Shown piece by piece: positions 10,639-22,405 of a stretch of 64,000 nt of DNA. The notes below the pieces were generated by a model. The model worked only from the letters and a program-made list of their open reading frames with translations. It was not told the DNA's origin and did not search any database. This DNA is from Bolinopsis microptera (Eukaryota > Ctenophora > Tentaculata > Lobata > Bolinopsidae). The stretch's first letter is position 1, and every line of letters begins with the position of its first letter. Where the stretch lies: contig NC_087077.1 in NCBI RefSeq assembly GCF_026151205.1, positions 7,245,983-7,309,982 on the forward strand, in the 5' to 3' direction. The position numbers were made by a program, and so were the translations under genes.

Positions 10639-11703
10639 TCATCGACCGAGAAGGAACTTGACGATTCCGAATGAGAAGTTGCTTGTCTTCTGAGGTTTCG
10701 TGTGAAGGATAATCTTGACTATCTCATCTTGCAGCTGGTTCAGGTTTAAGTTCTCCTTTGTGGACACTTCCAAATAGGCAGTGGCACCAACCTGGGGAAT
10801 GGGGAATGTTTTGTATCAGTATTCAGTACAGTCAGCACAACGTATCAAGTTAGCAAATTATGGATTTTGACAAGCCTATGTTTCTTAATAACAGAACATC
10901 TTTTGTTTGACACATGACAGCTGCTCGCACTCATGATCTATGATCGTTTACAATTATTATAAGCTGTATAGTTTGGAATAACTAACCTTGATAGCCATTT
11001 CTACTCCTTGCTCCACGCTAACCATGTCTTCTCTGTTAGGATCATCTCTCAGATCACATTTTGTTCCAACTGCTAATAAAGGCACCCCTTTAGCTTCACG
11101 TCGCGCCTGAGATTCGTACGTTTGAAAAATCAACATGATAAATATTTTTGAATTTCAAAATAAGCATTATATAAACTATGTGATCAGTCATTACTAGATT
11201 AATCATCAAATATTTTGTTTTTCATTGATAATAAGACATGATCCGATTGCTTACCTCAGCAATGTATTCGCTGTCGAGTTTGTTGTAAGAATCAACATCA
11301 TTGACAGCAAAACAACAGAGAATGAGATCTTTGTTCTTGTACTGATCTACGCTGTGTTTGAGCTCATACTCGAAATATTTCACATTGTAGTCATCTCCAT
11401 CCACTGTCGATATCGACATGTCGTTGTAGGTCCCTGAATTGGTTGTATGTATGAAGAAAATGTTTGATACCATCATGCCATCACTAATAATAACTAACTT
11501 TGAGCTAGATGTAGAGCTTTCGAGTTGGGTCATTATTTAAGGATAATTTTAAATAAGTTTTGCATTATATTCGTATAGCAGATTATAGTTCTTTTGTAGT
11601 TTGTTATTGTAAAGTTCTTACCGTCATCATTGGTATGAATGTCAATAAATGTGGATTTGCCAATCCCTTCCCTGCCCACCGTCAGAACATTGAAGATCGT
11701 CAT
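10639..11703 (-). CDS. Atypical Rho-like small GTPase lacking the DxxG motif
   Basis: Exons in transcript order are 11622-11703, 11255-11433, 10987-11106 and 10639-10791; they join in frame to 177 residues. A P-loop GREGIGKST (residues 10-18) and a Rho-type G4 motif LLAVGTKCDLRDD are clear, followed by AYLEVSTKEN in the place of the G5 loop. The region that should hold switch I and the G3 motif (WDTAGQ in Rho and Rac) is short and reads VKYFEYELKHSVDQYKN, with no DxxG. There is no C-terminal CAAX box; it ends FLLGR. I infer GTP binding but probably no normal hydrolysis switch or prenylation. An overlooked exon is possible, but the 188-bp first intron shows none. The ATG lies one base after a CCAG acceptor-like site. 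Confidence 0.8.
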
Positions 11704-11797
11704 CCTGGCAACAATATAACGTTATACTCGTAGATCGGATACATAAAACATAAAACTCAACTACCAACTTGAGTCCTATTATAAACCGAAATCAGAC

Positions 11798-12016
11798 GGG
11801 CCCGGGACTCTACGGCGTAAGACTCTACGGCGTGAGACTTTAACCCTAACCCTAACCCTAACCCTAACCCTAACCCTAACCCTAACCCTAACCCTAACCC
11901 TAACCCTGACCCTTACCCTAACCCTTACCCTAACAGCCTAACCCAAACCCTAACCTTAACCGTACCCGCCATAGAGCCTCACGCCGTAGAGTCTTACGCC
12001 GTAGAGTCCAGACCCC
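11798..12016. mobile_element. 219-bp MITE whose interior is CCCTAA telomeric repeat
   Basis: An 8-bp direct repeat AATCAGAC flanks the element at 11790-11797 and 12017-12024. Perfect 31-bp inverted arms at 11806-11836 and 11978-12008 each contain the sub-repeat GACTCTACGGCGT twice. The outermost bases are G-rich (GGGCCCGG on the left, the inverse of CCAGACCCC on the right). Between the arms, 11841-11906 is about eleven perfect CCCTAA units, then degenerate units to about 11960. It lies 95 bp upstream of the Rho-like gene's start codon. Confidence 0.9.
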
Positions 12017-12024
12017 AATCAGAC

Positions 12025-15004
12025 ATAAACAGAACGAAATCGTCAGCAAAAAGTACTAAAGTAGCAACTCTCGAAAGTAGTGAAGAATAGGAATTTGCAT
12101 GATATCTCTTAGTCTTACTCCTTTATAAAATAAATCGTACTGTAAAGCTGTAATCGAAAATTGGCTGCTGATGATTGTCAAAGCATATTATTGATATAAG
12201 AAGACAATTAAAATTCCATCAACGTTCACGGAAGTAATTAAATACCTGTGTATTGAAATCATAGAAACGATTTCCTACGGTGACATTGTGCATCAAAACG
12301 CTAATTGTTACCAATACAAGCGGCAAGCGATGCACCGTGAAGATACTGAAGAAGCATTATAATACACAACAAAGTTATGCGATATGATAATGTAAGCAAA
12401 GTCCCACAGCTAAACCTATGATGACTATGTGCAACAGAAAGTTCAATAATGAACGTGTGATTATTCCATATATGGGCATCAGCTGTTATTGGGACCTGAC
12501 AGCATGTCATTGGTATATTGTATTAAGCTCCTAATGTTGGTGTATAGATGTATTGTATATAATAGATGTATTGTGTATAGAGATTAGAGGCTCTTAGCTC
12601 TTGGTTTTGGTGGAGCAATAAATTAAATCGCTGGATAATTACTTTTATCAAACAGTATATATTTTGTAATCCAATATCATTCAATCAACAATGTCAGTCA
12701 ATATAATTAGATACATTTTGATAGATAATTATTCTTACGATATAGATAACAGACAGGTATTATTCCCCTCCCATAAAAACTGGTCTTAAAAATACATCAA
12801 TAAACAAGCACAGAGCTTTCACTAAAGGAACAGAGAGCAAACTACACACCGCTGAAACAGAACTGTAGCCGCGTATCAAAAACTACACTGCAGGCTGTAC
12901 ACTGTAGCCTGTCATCACGTTTGCTGTTCTGTTAATTCTGCGCTAGCTTCCGTCACATCAAACAGTTGGCCTCTAAATTGTTCACTTAATTGTTTAATCT
13001 ATATTATCTGGGACATGTTATGTTCAATGTATATCATTAGGAGAATGAACTGTCATTTTTACTTAAATGATGTTGAAATGCTGGATGCATGTACATGTGT
13101 AGTTGTACATGTGTAGCTCAATGGAACAAAATGTACTGAATTAATATAAAACGCAAATCTTAGAAAAAAAAACGTTCTAAACAGCAGTATCGGACAGAAA
13201 CGAGGTAGAAATGAGCATCTGATTAGCCCTACTGTTATGCATTTAACGTGTATACACGTCTTGCAATTATACTGTCAAATTATCTCACTTGAGCTAAACG
13301 CTTACGTTAAATTTTGAGCTTGTTTTTGGGTGTCATTGCCATTCACCATTTATTTGAAAATTCCAGGTTTTCGCCAATTTCGCCATTTATAATAGATCAT
13401 GACAAGAATGGTTCGAGAAAGATTTCGCAATTTGCCGAACTTTATAATTCATGGTAAAATTGACAGTCCTAAAAATATTCAATTCTGCGACATGCCACGT
13501 GAACTACTGTTCACAACTGAGCTTCTCTTCGTACAGTAACATAATATCCCTTTTAAATTTACCCTTGTTGTTTCAAACCTCTTCCGACTATTATATTATA
13601 TATATATATATAGAAATCGTGATAGAATAAAGAATTGCGCTAGAAAAGCTCGAAATTTCAAGGCCAGCGTTTTTCGGCAGTGCAATTTAAAACTGAATTT
13701 AAACTAAAAAGTGTCAAAGTGAAGCCCTTGCAAATTTTATAGACGGGTTCGCCGCATATCAAACGTGTGAAATTAATATCAACACTAAACGACAACACTA
13801 TGATCTAGTCAATAGCCGATATAGGGAAACCAGATATATTGTGACGATATTATATAAAGCCTATAATATAATATGGTATAAGGATAGTTCAAAACATATG
13901 ATTTCAACACAAAACTAAACTAACACGACATACATACTAAACAAAACATCTCACTGCACTGCCTTGTGTACACACGGATGTACCAAATATTGCTCTAAAA
14001 CAGTCGCATAATACCAGACAGCTGCATCAAACTGTTATGAACTACACAGAAACGTCACTTGTACAAACAAAACATCATAGCACATAACAGATAATGTGTG
14101 TAATGATGTGCCCTCTGATTAGATTAGCTTACATTATATTGTAGACTTTGTCTACTACACATTACATATTTTACTCTTCTTCATTAAGTCCTATATTCGG
14201 TGAGTTAATCATTGTTTTTGATGAGGATCATACTACCAGTACATACCATGCTGCTGATAATAACGGCTCACATCGTTTTGCCCCAGGACCATGTGCCCCT
14301 AGATTTGTAGCCCCAGTTACACCATTCTTCTAGTACATTTTACTAAAGAGTATTGTATTTGTGTCCCGGTTCAGTACCAGTGGTGTTGGCCTTACTCTGG
14401 TTCCAATGACCATAAACCCTAACGCATACTCTAAATGTAATCCTCAACCTTAACATTTTAACAATGCTCTAAGACGGGGCACGAAGTTATGGGGCAGGAC
14501 CTCCTGGGGACGGACGATATTTTAGCAATAGTAATGATAGCAGCTGTCTGAGAAGATGTTTCTCATTGATATTTCTCAGTAAACAAGTGTGATAATTTTA
14601 TCCTTTTAACATTTAACCGGATTTGGACCTTGTTGAATACCATTATTCTACCTTCTACAACTGTAACATTAGATGACTTCATAATCCGTGCACTTAACCA
14701 GAACTATGTGTTTTACTGAGCCAACTCATTATATTATCTACACTCGATGATGGTACAGTTGTTATCAACATATAATAATTTTAAACTGCACCCGATAACA
14801 TTTGTGTTGAAGACACCTCCTTATACAATTACTAATTGTTGTTATATAATTGTAAAGGTCCAGATAATCGCTCATTCAGGCCACAGTGTTCCATTTCCTG
14901 CTACAGATTTGTGATAGTTATTGCTAGTTAAACGACCGAGAAGAGGCTCTTTCTCGACTGAAACAGTTCGCTTTGTGTTTGTGGTATATTGTTGAGTGTT
15001 GCTG
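12025..15004. other. 3-kb intergenic region without a recognised gene
   Basis: This is upstream sequence shared by the minus-strand Rho-like gene and the plus-strand zinc-finger-like gene. I saw only AT-rich DNA, a short TA microsatellite near 13590-13612 and isolated short frames without conserved content. Distal regulatory elements could be here but cannot be read. Confidence 0.4.
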
Positions 15005-15853
15005 ATGTCGCGGTGTAACTACTCCCTGGGCCAGGCTAACACTATACTGGAGTACAGACTTAAGAATAAACGCTGGACTAAATCCCTCTCCAGAACCTCG
15101 CCATCAGGAGGGTTGAAGGATATAAAAAACCTCCAAGAGGAAGTTCGAGGAAAAGATCTAGAATCATTACAACAGTGTCACGTGGAGGAGCCAGCTGTAG
15201 AACAACCGGAACTGCAACCGGAACTGCAGCCGGAACTGCAACAGGAACTGCAGCCTTGCACTATGGTATATCCTCTTAACGATCTTACAGATGTAGCCTC
15301 TGTTAACCGGATGTTGGGTATGCCACCTCTAACTCTGGCTTCTACAGTATCTTCTACAGTATCTTCTACAGTATCTTCTCAAGTATTCCGATGGAAGTTT
15401 GCTCAATCTTGTCGAACTGTCAACCTATGCAGAAGCCGTACTAAAATCCACCATCCTAAAGCTCCACAAAACTTAGACATAGACCCCGCTGAGCTTCAGC
15501 TTCCCAAATCTCTGGAAGGAACACGATTTGTCAAGATCCAGCCCGCATCACCTCAATTAGAGGTTAAAAGTTACTACGATCTGGTACACAACAAACAATC
15601 CAAACATAACAGTAATCAGTGTTTGTGCACAAAGTGCGTGGTAAAGCGATCCACCAGTCTGAAAACCAAAGCAATGCAAGCAGTCGGAATCTCCAAGATC
15701 ACGGAGAACTCTGAGAGTTGGAACGCTGCCAAGTATCCTGACAGCAGACTCAACCACTACTATTCTTGTAACTTCTGCGTGAGCTTCACCTTCCCTACTC
15801 TTAGAGAGATTCGTCTTCATATTAACAGGGAACACGTGCACACACCTTACTAA
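15005..15853 (+). CDS. Single-exon protein with C-terminal C2H2-like zinc finger
   Basis: An intronless frame of 282 residues from the ATG at 15005; the frame is open a few codons further upstream but without another ATG. The last 30 residues read CNFCVSFTFPTLREIRLH then INREH, a Cx2C-x13-Hx4H finger, preceded by a CLCTKC pair about 60 residues earlier. Low-complexity runs are PELQ repeated around residues 70-80 (15206-15252) and STVS repeated three times near residue 115 (15348-15380), both visible as DNA tandem repeats. I do not recognise a family. A nucleic-acid-binding role is inferred from the finger only. It faces the sushi gene tail to tail. Confidence 0.65.
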   Translation: MSRCNYSLGQANTILEYRLKNKRWTKSLSRTSPSGGLKDIKNLQEEVRGKDLESLQQCHVEEPAVEQPELQPELQPELQQELQPCTMVYPLNDLTDVASVNRMLGMPPLTLASTVSSTVSSTVSSQVFRWKFAQSCRTVNLCRSRTKIHHPKAPQNLDIDPAELQLPKSLEGTRFVKIQPASPQLEVKSYYDLVHNKQSKHNSNQCLCTKCVVKRSTSLKTKAMQAVGISKITENSESWNAAKYPDSRLNHYYSCNFCVSFTFPTLREIRLHINREHVHTPY

Positions 15854-16268
15854 AGGTCAGTCCAGTCGTGTAAGATGAAGTTTAACCGATCTCTGCAGAC
15901 ATAATACCAGTGAATACATGCGTGCTCAATATATGTTATATTGAGTGGTTGTATGGAAAAGACGGACTCTGAAACTGCTTCTTGCTCTTACTAGTCTCAC
16001 TCTATTGTCTTTTGTCTATATATCACAGGCTGAACTACCTATCAAAAGACTTAAAACAAATTGAATTAAAACTTAACTTTTCAGTTTAATTTCGGACATA
16101 ACTTTACTTATGTGTCAAACAACGAAGGTCGTACTTTATTGCAACCAGCAAAACCGTGTCATCCGACAAAACAAAACACAACATAATGTAAAGCTATAAC
16201 CCAACACTGAGAAGAGGTCAGCTTTAAACACAACTGCGTGTAATCGGATAGCTGGTAGCTGGAGAGAG
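15854..16268. other. Convergent intergenic spacer
   Basis: This spacer lies between the stop codons of the zinc-finger-like gene (plus) and the sushi-domain gene (minus). No feature is evident. Confidence 0.4.
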
Positions 16269-19200
16269 CTACTCGACTAATTGCCAGTCATACCCGGTAT
16301 ATATTACACTCGCATCAGGTGTAATCTTATTGGACTGTGGATGGGGGCACTCTGGGAGAATAGTTGGAGTCTAGCCTGCATTATGTGGATTTCATTTTCA
16401 TGTGTGTTTATTTAAACTTGATTGGATGATATTGATAGATTTGAATTGTAGATTTGATTACTATTAAATTGATTGGCCTAAATTATAATTGTTATAATTA
16501 ATGTTATCTGAGCAGTAATATGATCATTTTGTTATAATATATAACTTATTAGTTGCTGATATAATATAAACTGTATTTCTAATTTGAAATAAACTAAGAT
16601 TTAACATATAATATGCATGATATCGAAAAAACCGCTCAGTTCTAGACGATTAATAATGTTCAACTTCATGGTTGCTGTCATACGACATACATTATAAAAT
16701 ATTTAAATGAATATTATAATTATAAAGTTATAATTTACCTAGGCCTGAACAACTGGGTTCTTTAATGTAAGTAAATTCTGTGTCCGCTTTGCAGGTCACT
16801 TCATTGCTCCCTTTGCTGAGAACTCCTGAATCAGAACAAGTCACTTCCACAACACTTCCTGAGACTACTGGAAACTTAGCTGCTGTCTCAATCGTACTCG
16901 TCCAATCAGCCTTCAGTCTAGTGCATCTCACTGTAAAAATATTGCCCTTCGTAATACATAATTTTTAAAAGTTTGACATTTCATTATATAATATTTCAAA
17001 CAGGGCTAGGTACTAGATTATAGGTCAATAAAAGGCAACAAATTCTGTGCAGTAATATTATATGTGACATTCACAGGCACGTCAAACTGTTATGTACGTA
17101 TTACGATCAGCATTTATCTTGGTATCTTACATTTTTCATAATGAATCACCTAGTTACCTGTTTGAGGTCTGTAGAAATCAGCCACAGTGTCATAGAATAT
17201 TATCTTCCCAACTTTCTCGCTCCAATATGTGCTCTTGTGTCTGTAGCTGTTGGTACACGTTGAGTCTGACATCAGGATGTTGAGCACCTCCACTTCGTTA
17301 CAGTGTATCACTCGTCTGATACCTGAACTTCTAATTAAGGTTACCCTCCATACCCTGTCGTTATCAGAGGGCAGGTGAGTTGGGAAGTTAGTATCTTCCG
17401 AGGTTCTTGTCCCGCGCAAGGTGCAGAACGCGATATAGTACTGAGGAGTAGAGAAGAAGTAAAGGGAGAGTCCTCCTGCCCAGTCCCAGTCTTCCTGTGA
17501 ACTGTGTGGAGTGAAGAATAGCATTTCCAATTCATCGTCACTTCCTAGCGTACTATCAGTTCTAAATTCAAGAGAATACTGCTCCAGATTTAAGTTCATA
17601 AACACATCACGTTGTACTGCTATCCAGCCTGTTATTATAACCACGTGATTATCTAAGAGCAAATTACAGTATATCAGCTGGTAGAAAATAGTATCATTTA
17701 AGTAAAATATTAATAACTACGGGTATATGGCCCCCAGAATATAGGTGGCCCCCAAAATATAGGTCATGTTAGTGGATACATTTCTAACCAAGATATATAA
17801 TAAGCGATACTAATGGGATCTGTTACTGCTAGGTTGGAGTAAAACATGTAACTTATGTTTCTGGATAAAAATTTTGGACCTACATGAGGTATTTTGGTAT
17901 ATTTGGTCATGACAGCGAAAGATTTAAACGATGTTGTCATTTTCTAGAGGGGTAAATATGGCGAAAAATTGTCATGACAAAAATCTGTCCAACACATGCC
18001 ATTAAGACTACTTGTATGAGTAATGTATAAGTATTATTTTAAGCTATCTTTTCATCGAGACATCTGCAAACTGACAATTTGGAAAAAAGTTATGGCCACC
18101 ACAATTTTACGGGCCCCCAGAATATAGGTCTATACGACCCCCAGAATATAGGTTGGTCAAAAACCCTGAACATGCCCAAAACCATGCTTTGGGATGCTCT
18201 ACTTGTAGCTACTAGTCTCCTGAACCCACATATCAAGTTTTATCAAAATTGGATAAAAATTGGCCGAGTTATGGGATAAAAACAAAAACCATATGCCCAT
18301 ATTTGGGCATACGCACCAAATTTGATCGATTTTGGTCCATAAATTGGTCAAATATCAATATTTTTGAATGAAACCAACTTTATATGGAAGGTAAGCATAT
18401 ATTACACATTCTCTATGATTATCAGCTCAATATCTACCTAACTGTGGATTCTGTGTTCAAATAATCGCAAAAAATGAACAAAATCGCCCATATCTCAAAC
18501 TGACTTCGCTCAAAACAATAGAACTCAATAGGGTTTCAATATTTTCACATGAAATTTTCAGAATCAACGTAGAATTGTCTCATGACCTTAAGTTTTGGGA
18601 CAGAATTTTGAGTTAGGCCTTTAAAAAAATTTGGCGGCCAGAAATGTCTGATTTACAGTCATTGAGGTGCACATTGTATTGATACAGATAAAAACAGCCC
18701 CCCTCAATCATATCTAGGGACACTCCTTCAATCTTATTTAAGTATTTAGTTAAGATCCCTACTAAATGAGTGCATGAAAGCTTTTAAACAAGTAAAATTA
18801 AAGATTTTACTCATCACGGGTGTATGGCCCCCAGAATATAGGTTTAAAAAAAAAAATAGCGACCAAGATTCTGCATTTTCTCTGTCACCCTGAGCATTAA
18901 GGAATGTGGGGTAGTGATGAGAAACAGTTAAAGAACATATGCTGAAGAGATGGCATCATCAAAATGTATGAAGGTGGAGTATTTGAGGACGATTTTTGCA
19001 TACCTATATTCTGGGGGCCGTAGTTTTTGATTTTTTGCTATTAAGTATACTCTAAACCATTTCAATTTAGTATCTGGAGCCATTGGCATCATCAATACAG
19101 TCTCAGCAACATATTCTGACTGCATATAACTGTCTGTGACAATTTTAGAACAACTTAGGAACAGATGTTTGGACCTATATTCTGGGGGCCCTGTTAAAAA

Positions 19201-19606
19201 ATGGTATTTTTACAGGTGAAAAAAAAGTACACTTAAAAACCTAATAATTATTTTCAACTACCCAAGAAACATTTAAAGGGTTATTATGTACATATTTACA
19301 GCCCTAAACATGCTTAGAAGTAGTTTTAACACCTGTTTCTAAGTGCTCAAAAAACGACCTATATTCTGGGGGCCATATACCCGTAAAGCAATTACTCGAC
19401 GATAGTTATGTTAAGAATATATTCGATAATTCATTTGACACGTCTTGACAATTCATTTAACTGAATTATCATTTCACAAATTTTATTTGACTGAGCTAAC
19501 AATATAAAAATGTGTAAAAAACATGGTGAATGGTAATCCTACCTTCATCTAGATCCTCAGCAGCATCCTCGATAAAGACAAGGGATAGCAGTAGGATTAT
19601 CCGCAT
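16269..19606 (-). CDS. Secreted protein with novel N-terminal module and sushi-like domain
   Basis: Exons in transcript order are 19543-19606, 17158-17652, 16739-16930 and 16269-16351; phases agree (1-2, 1-2, 1-2) and the frame ends at 16269, 277 residues. Residues 1-14 (MRIILLLSLVF...) form a signal peptide. Exon 2 encodes a single module of about 160 residues with WRVTLIRSSG, IHCNEVEVLN and a closing DFYRP; I cannot name its family. Exon 3 is a sushi/CCP-like unit: RCTRL, SGSVVEVTCSDSG, NEVTC, EPSCSG. Exon 4 begins CPHPQSNK and ends GYDWQLVE. One domain per symmetric phase-1 exon suggests exon shuffling. An extracellular binding or immune role is possible but not shown. Intron 1 contains a transposon. 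Confidence 0.72.
17720..19383. mobile_element. 1.66-kb TA-flanked element with eight dispersed copies of a terminal motif
   Basis: Inverted termini CGGGTATATGGCCCCCAGAA (continuing ATATAGGT) sit at 17720-17746 and, inverted, 19357-19383, each next to a TA dinucleotide (17718-17719, 19384-19385), as in Tc1/mariner-type elements. The core CCCCCAGAATATAGGT or a one-base variant recurs inside at about 17749, 18114, 18132 and 18827 in forward orientation and near 19002 and 19172 inverted; the copy at 18817-18842 reproduces almost the whole terminus, so an element may be nested here. No transposase is visible, so it is non-autonomous. It occupies intron 1 of the sushi gene. Confidence 0.82.
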
Positions 19607-20184
19607 CGGTATATCACACCGTACTTGATGCCTAACAATAGAATAAATTAATACGGCGGAAACCTTTGCTAAAAATTACTCAGGAGTTCAAAATAGTCCG
19701 CAATATACAATAAATATAACAACGATATAAACGATGGAAGAATAACCGTATAACATTATGATATTCCCGGGATATCAACGGGGGGCTCTAAACTGATTGA
19801 CCTCTAGAAATGTTGGTGGTATCAGTACATTACATACATTACATGGTCATTGCAATTGATACTTCGAGATTCGAAACTGAGCATTAGCAATTTATTGCTG
19901 GGATTTAATCGTCGGAGTGAACTATTCCTCATTTAAAATAAAATAGAATATATATGTGATCGAAAAGTTTCATCGACTAGGGTTTAACTAGGGTGAATTC
20001 CTTCTCTAAATACGGTCCCATTATACTATGCAATGTTATTTCACAACTTTTCCCAGTACTGATTTCCCAAAAATCCCTTTATTTTACCACAAAAGGTTTA
20101 AAAACCTACTTATTCTATTCTCTCGTGGCTTAGCCTAAGAAAGGGCAGAAATCGGATTCACTTTAAATATGAAACTTCAACTGA
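19607..20184. other. Upstream region of the sushi gene
   Basis: TTGTTAG at about 19632-19638 (minus strand) is an acceptor-like site 26 bases upstream of the sushi gene ATG. Otherwise this is AT-rich sequence with no feature. Confidence 0.35.
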
Positions 20185-20192
20185 TCGCTTAT

Positions 20193-20486
20193 CAGTGGCG
20201 TAACGAAGGGCCCTGCTGACCCCGCTGTGCAGGGGGGGCGCCGTCTTAGGGGGGCGCCAAATCGTCGTTTGAATGTGGGACAATTTCGAAAACTTAACTA
20301 AAGTACTAGCAAAACTGCGCGTTTTGCTCTAGATACACACTTTTTTAGAGATTTTTACCGGCGTATCCTCTAAAATCACCTAATTTGTTCAATTTTAGGG
20401 AGGGGCACCAAAAGGGGAGGGGCGCCAACAGGGGGGGGGGGCGCCTTTTCGGCAGGGGGGCGCCAACAGGCAACGTTACGCCACTG
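20193..20486. mobile_element. 294-bp hAT-type MITE
   Basis: The inverted ends read CAGTGGCGTAACG and CGTTACGCCACTG. A perfect 8-bp target duplication TCGCTTAT flanks it at 20185-20192 and 20487-20494. The interior is marked by repeated G-rich GGGGGGCGCC blocks. The 8-bp duplication and CAG...CTG termini fit the hAT superfamily. No coding capacity. Confidence 0.92.
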
Positions 20487-20494
20487 TCGCTTAT

Positions 20495-21946
20495 ATACCC
20501 CTTTTAAATAGGGGAGTTAAATACATATCATTTTTATTTTCTCAATGGATTCACAAATATTTGTTAAAATTATATTCGTTAAAACATTTACCTTACGACA
20601 GAGATGATCGATTAGATTGTGAAATGCCAATGTCGCGTCGTGAATCTAAATATTTAAAGCTTTAACAGTTAAAAGAACAGCGTCTTTACTAGCGAAATTA
20701 TCGTTCCAAAATTCCTGTAAAACTATTCTATGAGACCTTTTCACTTTGAAATTGACAATGACTTCGTAAATATGATTGAAAATTTCGTCAACCGAATTCA
20801 ATGCCTAATGTATTAGGGGAAAATTGTTTTCTTCGAAATCTGTGGAAAATTTCGCAGAATTGATCAGTAAATTATTTGAACATTCCGACTTCCAATTCCG
20901 AGCCAGCGGATTACTCTTTTCTCCCCGACTAGTTGTCAAGGAAGCTATTCAATATTCTCATAAATCCAAATCTGATTATAATTTCTTTTTAGATGCTGAT
21001 AGAAAATTGTTGTAATTCAGTGAGGGCATCTTCAATCTGTGTTGATCATATTATGACATTCTACCTACTCTAGTCAAAAAGAGAGTTACCGTCAGGTTAT
21101 AATGAGGTACTGGAGGTTCGCCAAGAAAATGTATTATTGATGGGTCGAGACTTCTGAGACCACACGTAGTTTAAACTTTTAGAGAATAGTTTAAAAGCAG
21201 GATTTATGGCTTTTTCCCTTACGTGTCAGCTGTCTTAGCTGGGCTGCTGGGGAGTGGGCTGAATTCTAGCATGGTGGGGAGATAACCAAAGTTGTTTTGA
21301 TATGTGACAGTTGTTCTGAGTTTTTATTGGTCAACGCTGGAAGCTGATTGGTTAATCGCTGTCACATGTCCGAAAAATATGGCCCACATCTCCGCAAGAA
21401 CCGATATAGAGCTGTGGGAAATAAAATAATGAATTCTAATTATGTTTGACCTTATTTTCTTAACTTTCGGTCACAGTCTGTATTGTCTTAATCTGTAGGG
21501 CGCGAAGCTTAAGAAATTATAAAATTACGCCGATCAGCATTCGTTTGTGCGCGTCTTACGCGCGTACATGCATACATGATATGCATTACATATACATTCG
21601 ATATAATATATTCAACCTGGCCTAGTTTATCATTTAGAATTAAAACAAGTCCTTCATATCATGGAGACAGAGTGTGGACCGGGCACCGGATGCACCTGGT
21701 TAAAGCTCTTCCATCCCATTTCATAATAATACTCAATACATGTATTAAAGTTTTGAAAATAGTTTAAAACAATATTACGAAAGATTTGTGATAGATTTAA
21801 TTATTAATCGATCGACATAAACAAACCAGACAAATTAATTTGGATTGAATTGACTGAATTTTTTATAATTGTATGATTTCTTGCATACGTTACTTACTTA
21901 TTGGTTGCCAATAATTTCCGATACTTCTATAGGAAGATGGCGGTGA
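20495..21946. other. Intergenic region, no gene recognised
   Basis: AT-rich in the first half and mixed in the second. Short open frames (20824-21015, 21576-21767) have no conserved content. Confidence 0.35.
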
Positions 21947-22405
21947 TATCGAGTGTTGTCAAGCTATCATTCCCCATCAACGAGTTCACATGGTCTCTCC
22001 TCAGGTATGGACAACACGAATTATTGATCTGTTTATCAATTTGATATCAACCAATTAATTTTTGTAAGCTACGTTTGTATAACCACGAAGCGCTGTATGA
22101 TTCTTGATATACCAGTCATAAAGGATTTATAGTCATTACATTTCGTGCGTTTTTGTGTTCCTCTTCCTTTGCCTTTTTGCTCTGCCTATCCGTTTGATTT
22201 TTTACTTTTTAGGTGCCTGCCTGAATCTTTTATCTTGTTTATTAACCGTTTTTTGTTTGAAACCGATACAAATCTGTCGAGCTAATGGAGACTGAAGTGA
22301 TTTCGATTCTTTATCATTTCAGCACTATCACTATCTCCATTTGCAGTGAATTTACGTTGAGATTTGTGCAGACAAATAACACAACATTTTAATCACAGCA
22401 CATTA
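21947..22405 (+). CDS. Candidate two-exon short ORF (weak)
   Basis: An ATG at 21943-21947 follows an acceptor-like CTATAG by four bases. It opens MAVISSVVKLSFPINEFTW and meets a GT donor after CTCCTCAG (about 22003). An acceptor TTTCAG near 22317-22322 could continue the frame for some 20 codons to a stop near 22403. No homology is recognised and the product would be about 45 residues, so it may equally be a non-coding leader exon. It is convergent with the globin gene. Confidence 0.22.

Noticed and set aside
11438-11533. N-terminal extension of the second Rho-like exon to an upstream ATG
   Set aside because: The family P-loop is in the separate exon at 11622-11703, which joins in phase at 11433. 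The extension would be intron sequence.
11798-12016. A true chromosome end or fusion scar
   Set aside because: The telomeric block is enclosed by perfect inverted arms and an 8-bp target duplication, with ordinary single-copy sequence on both sides.
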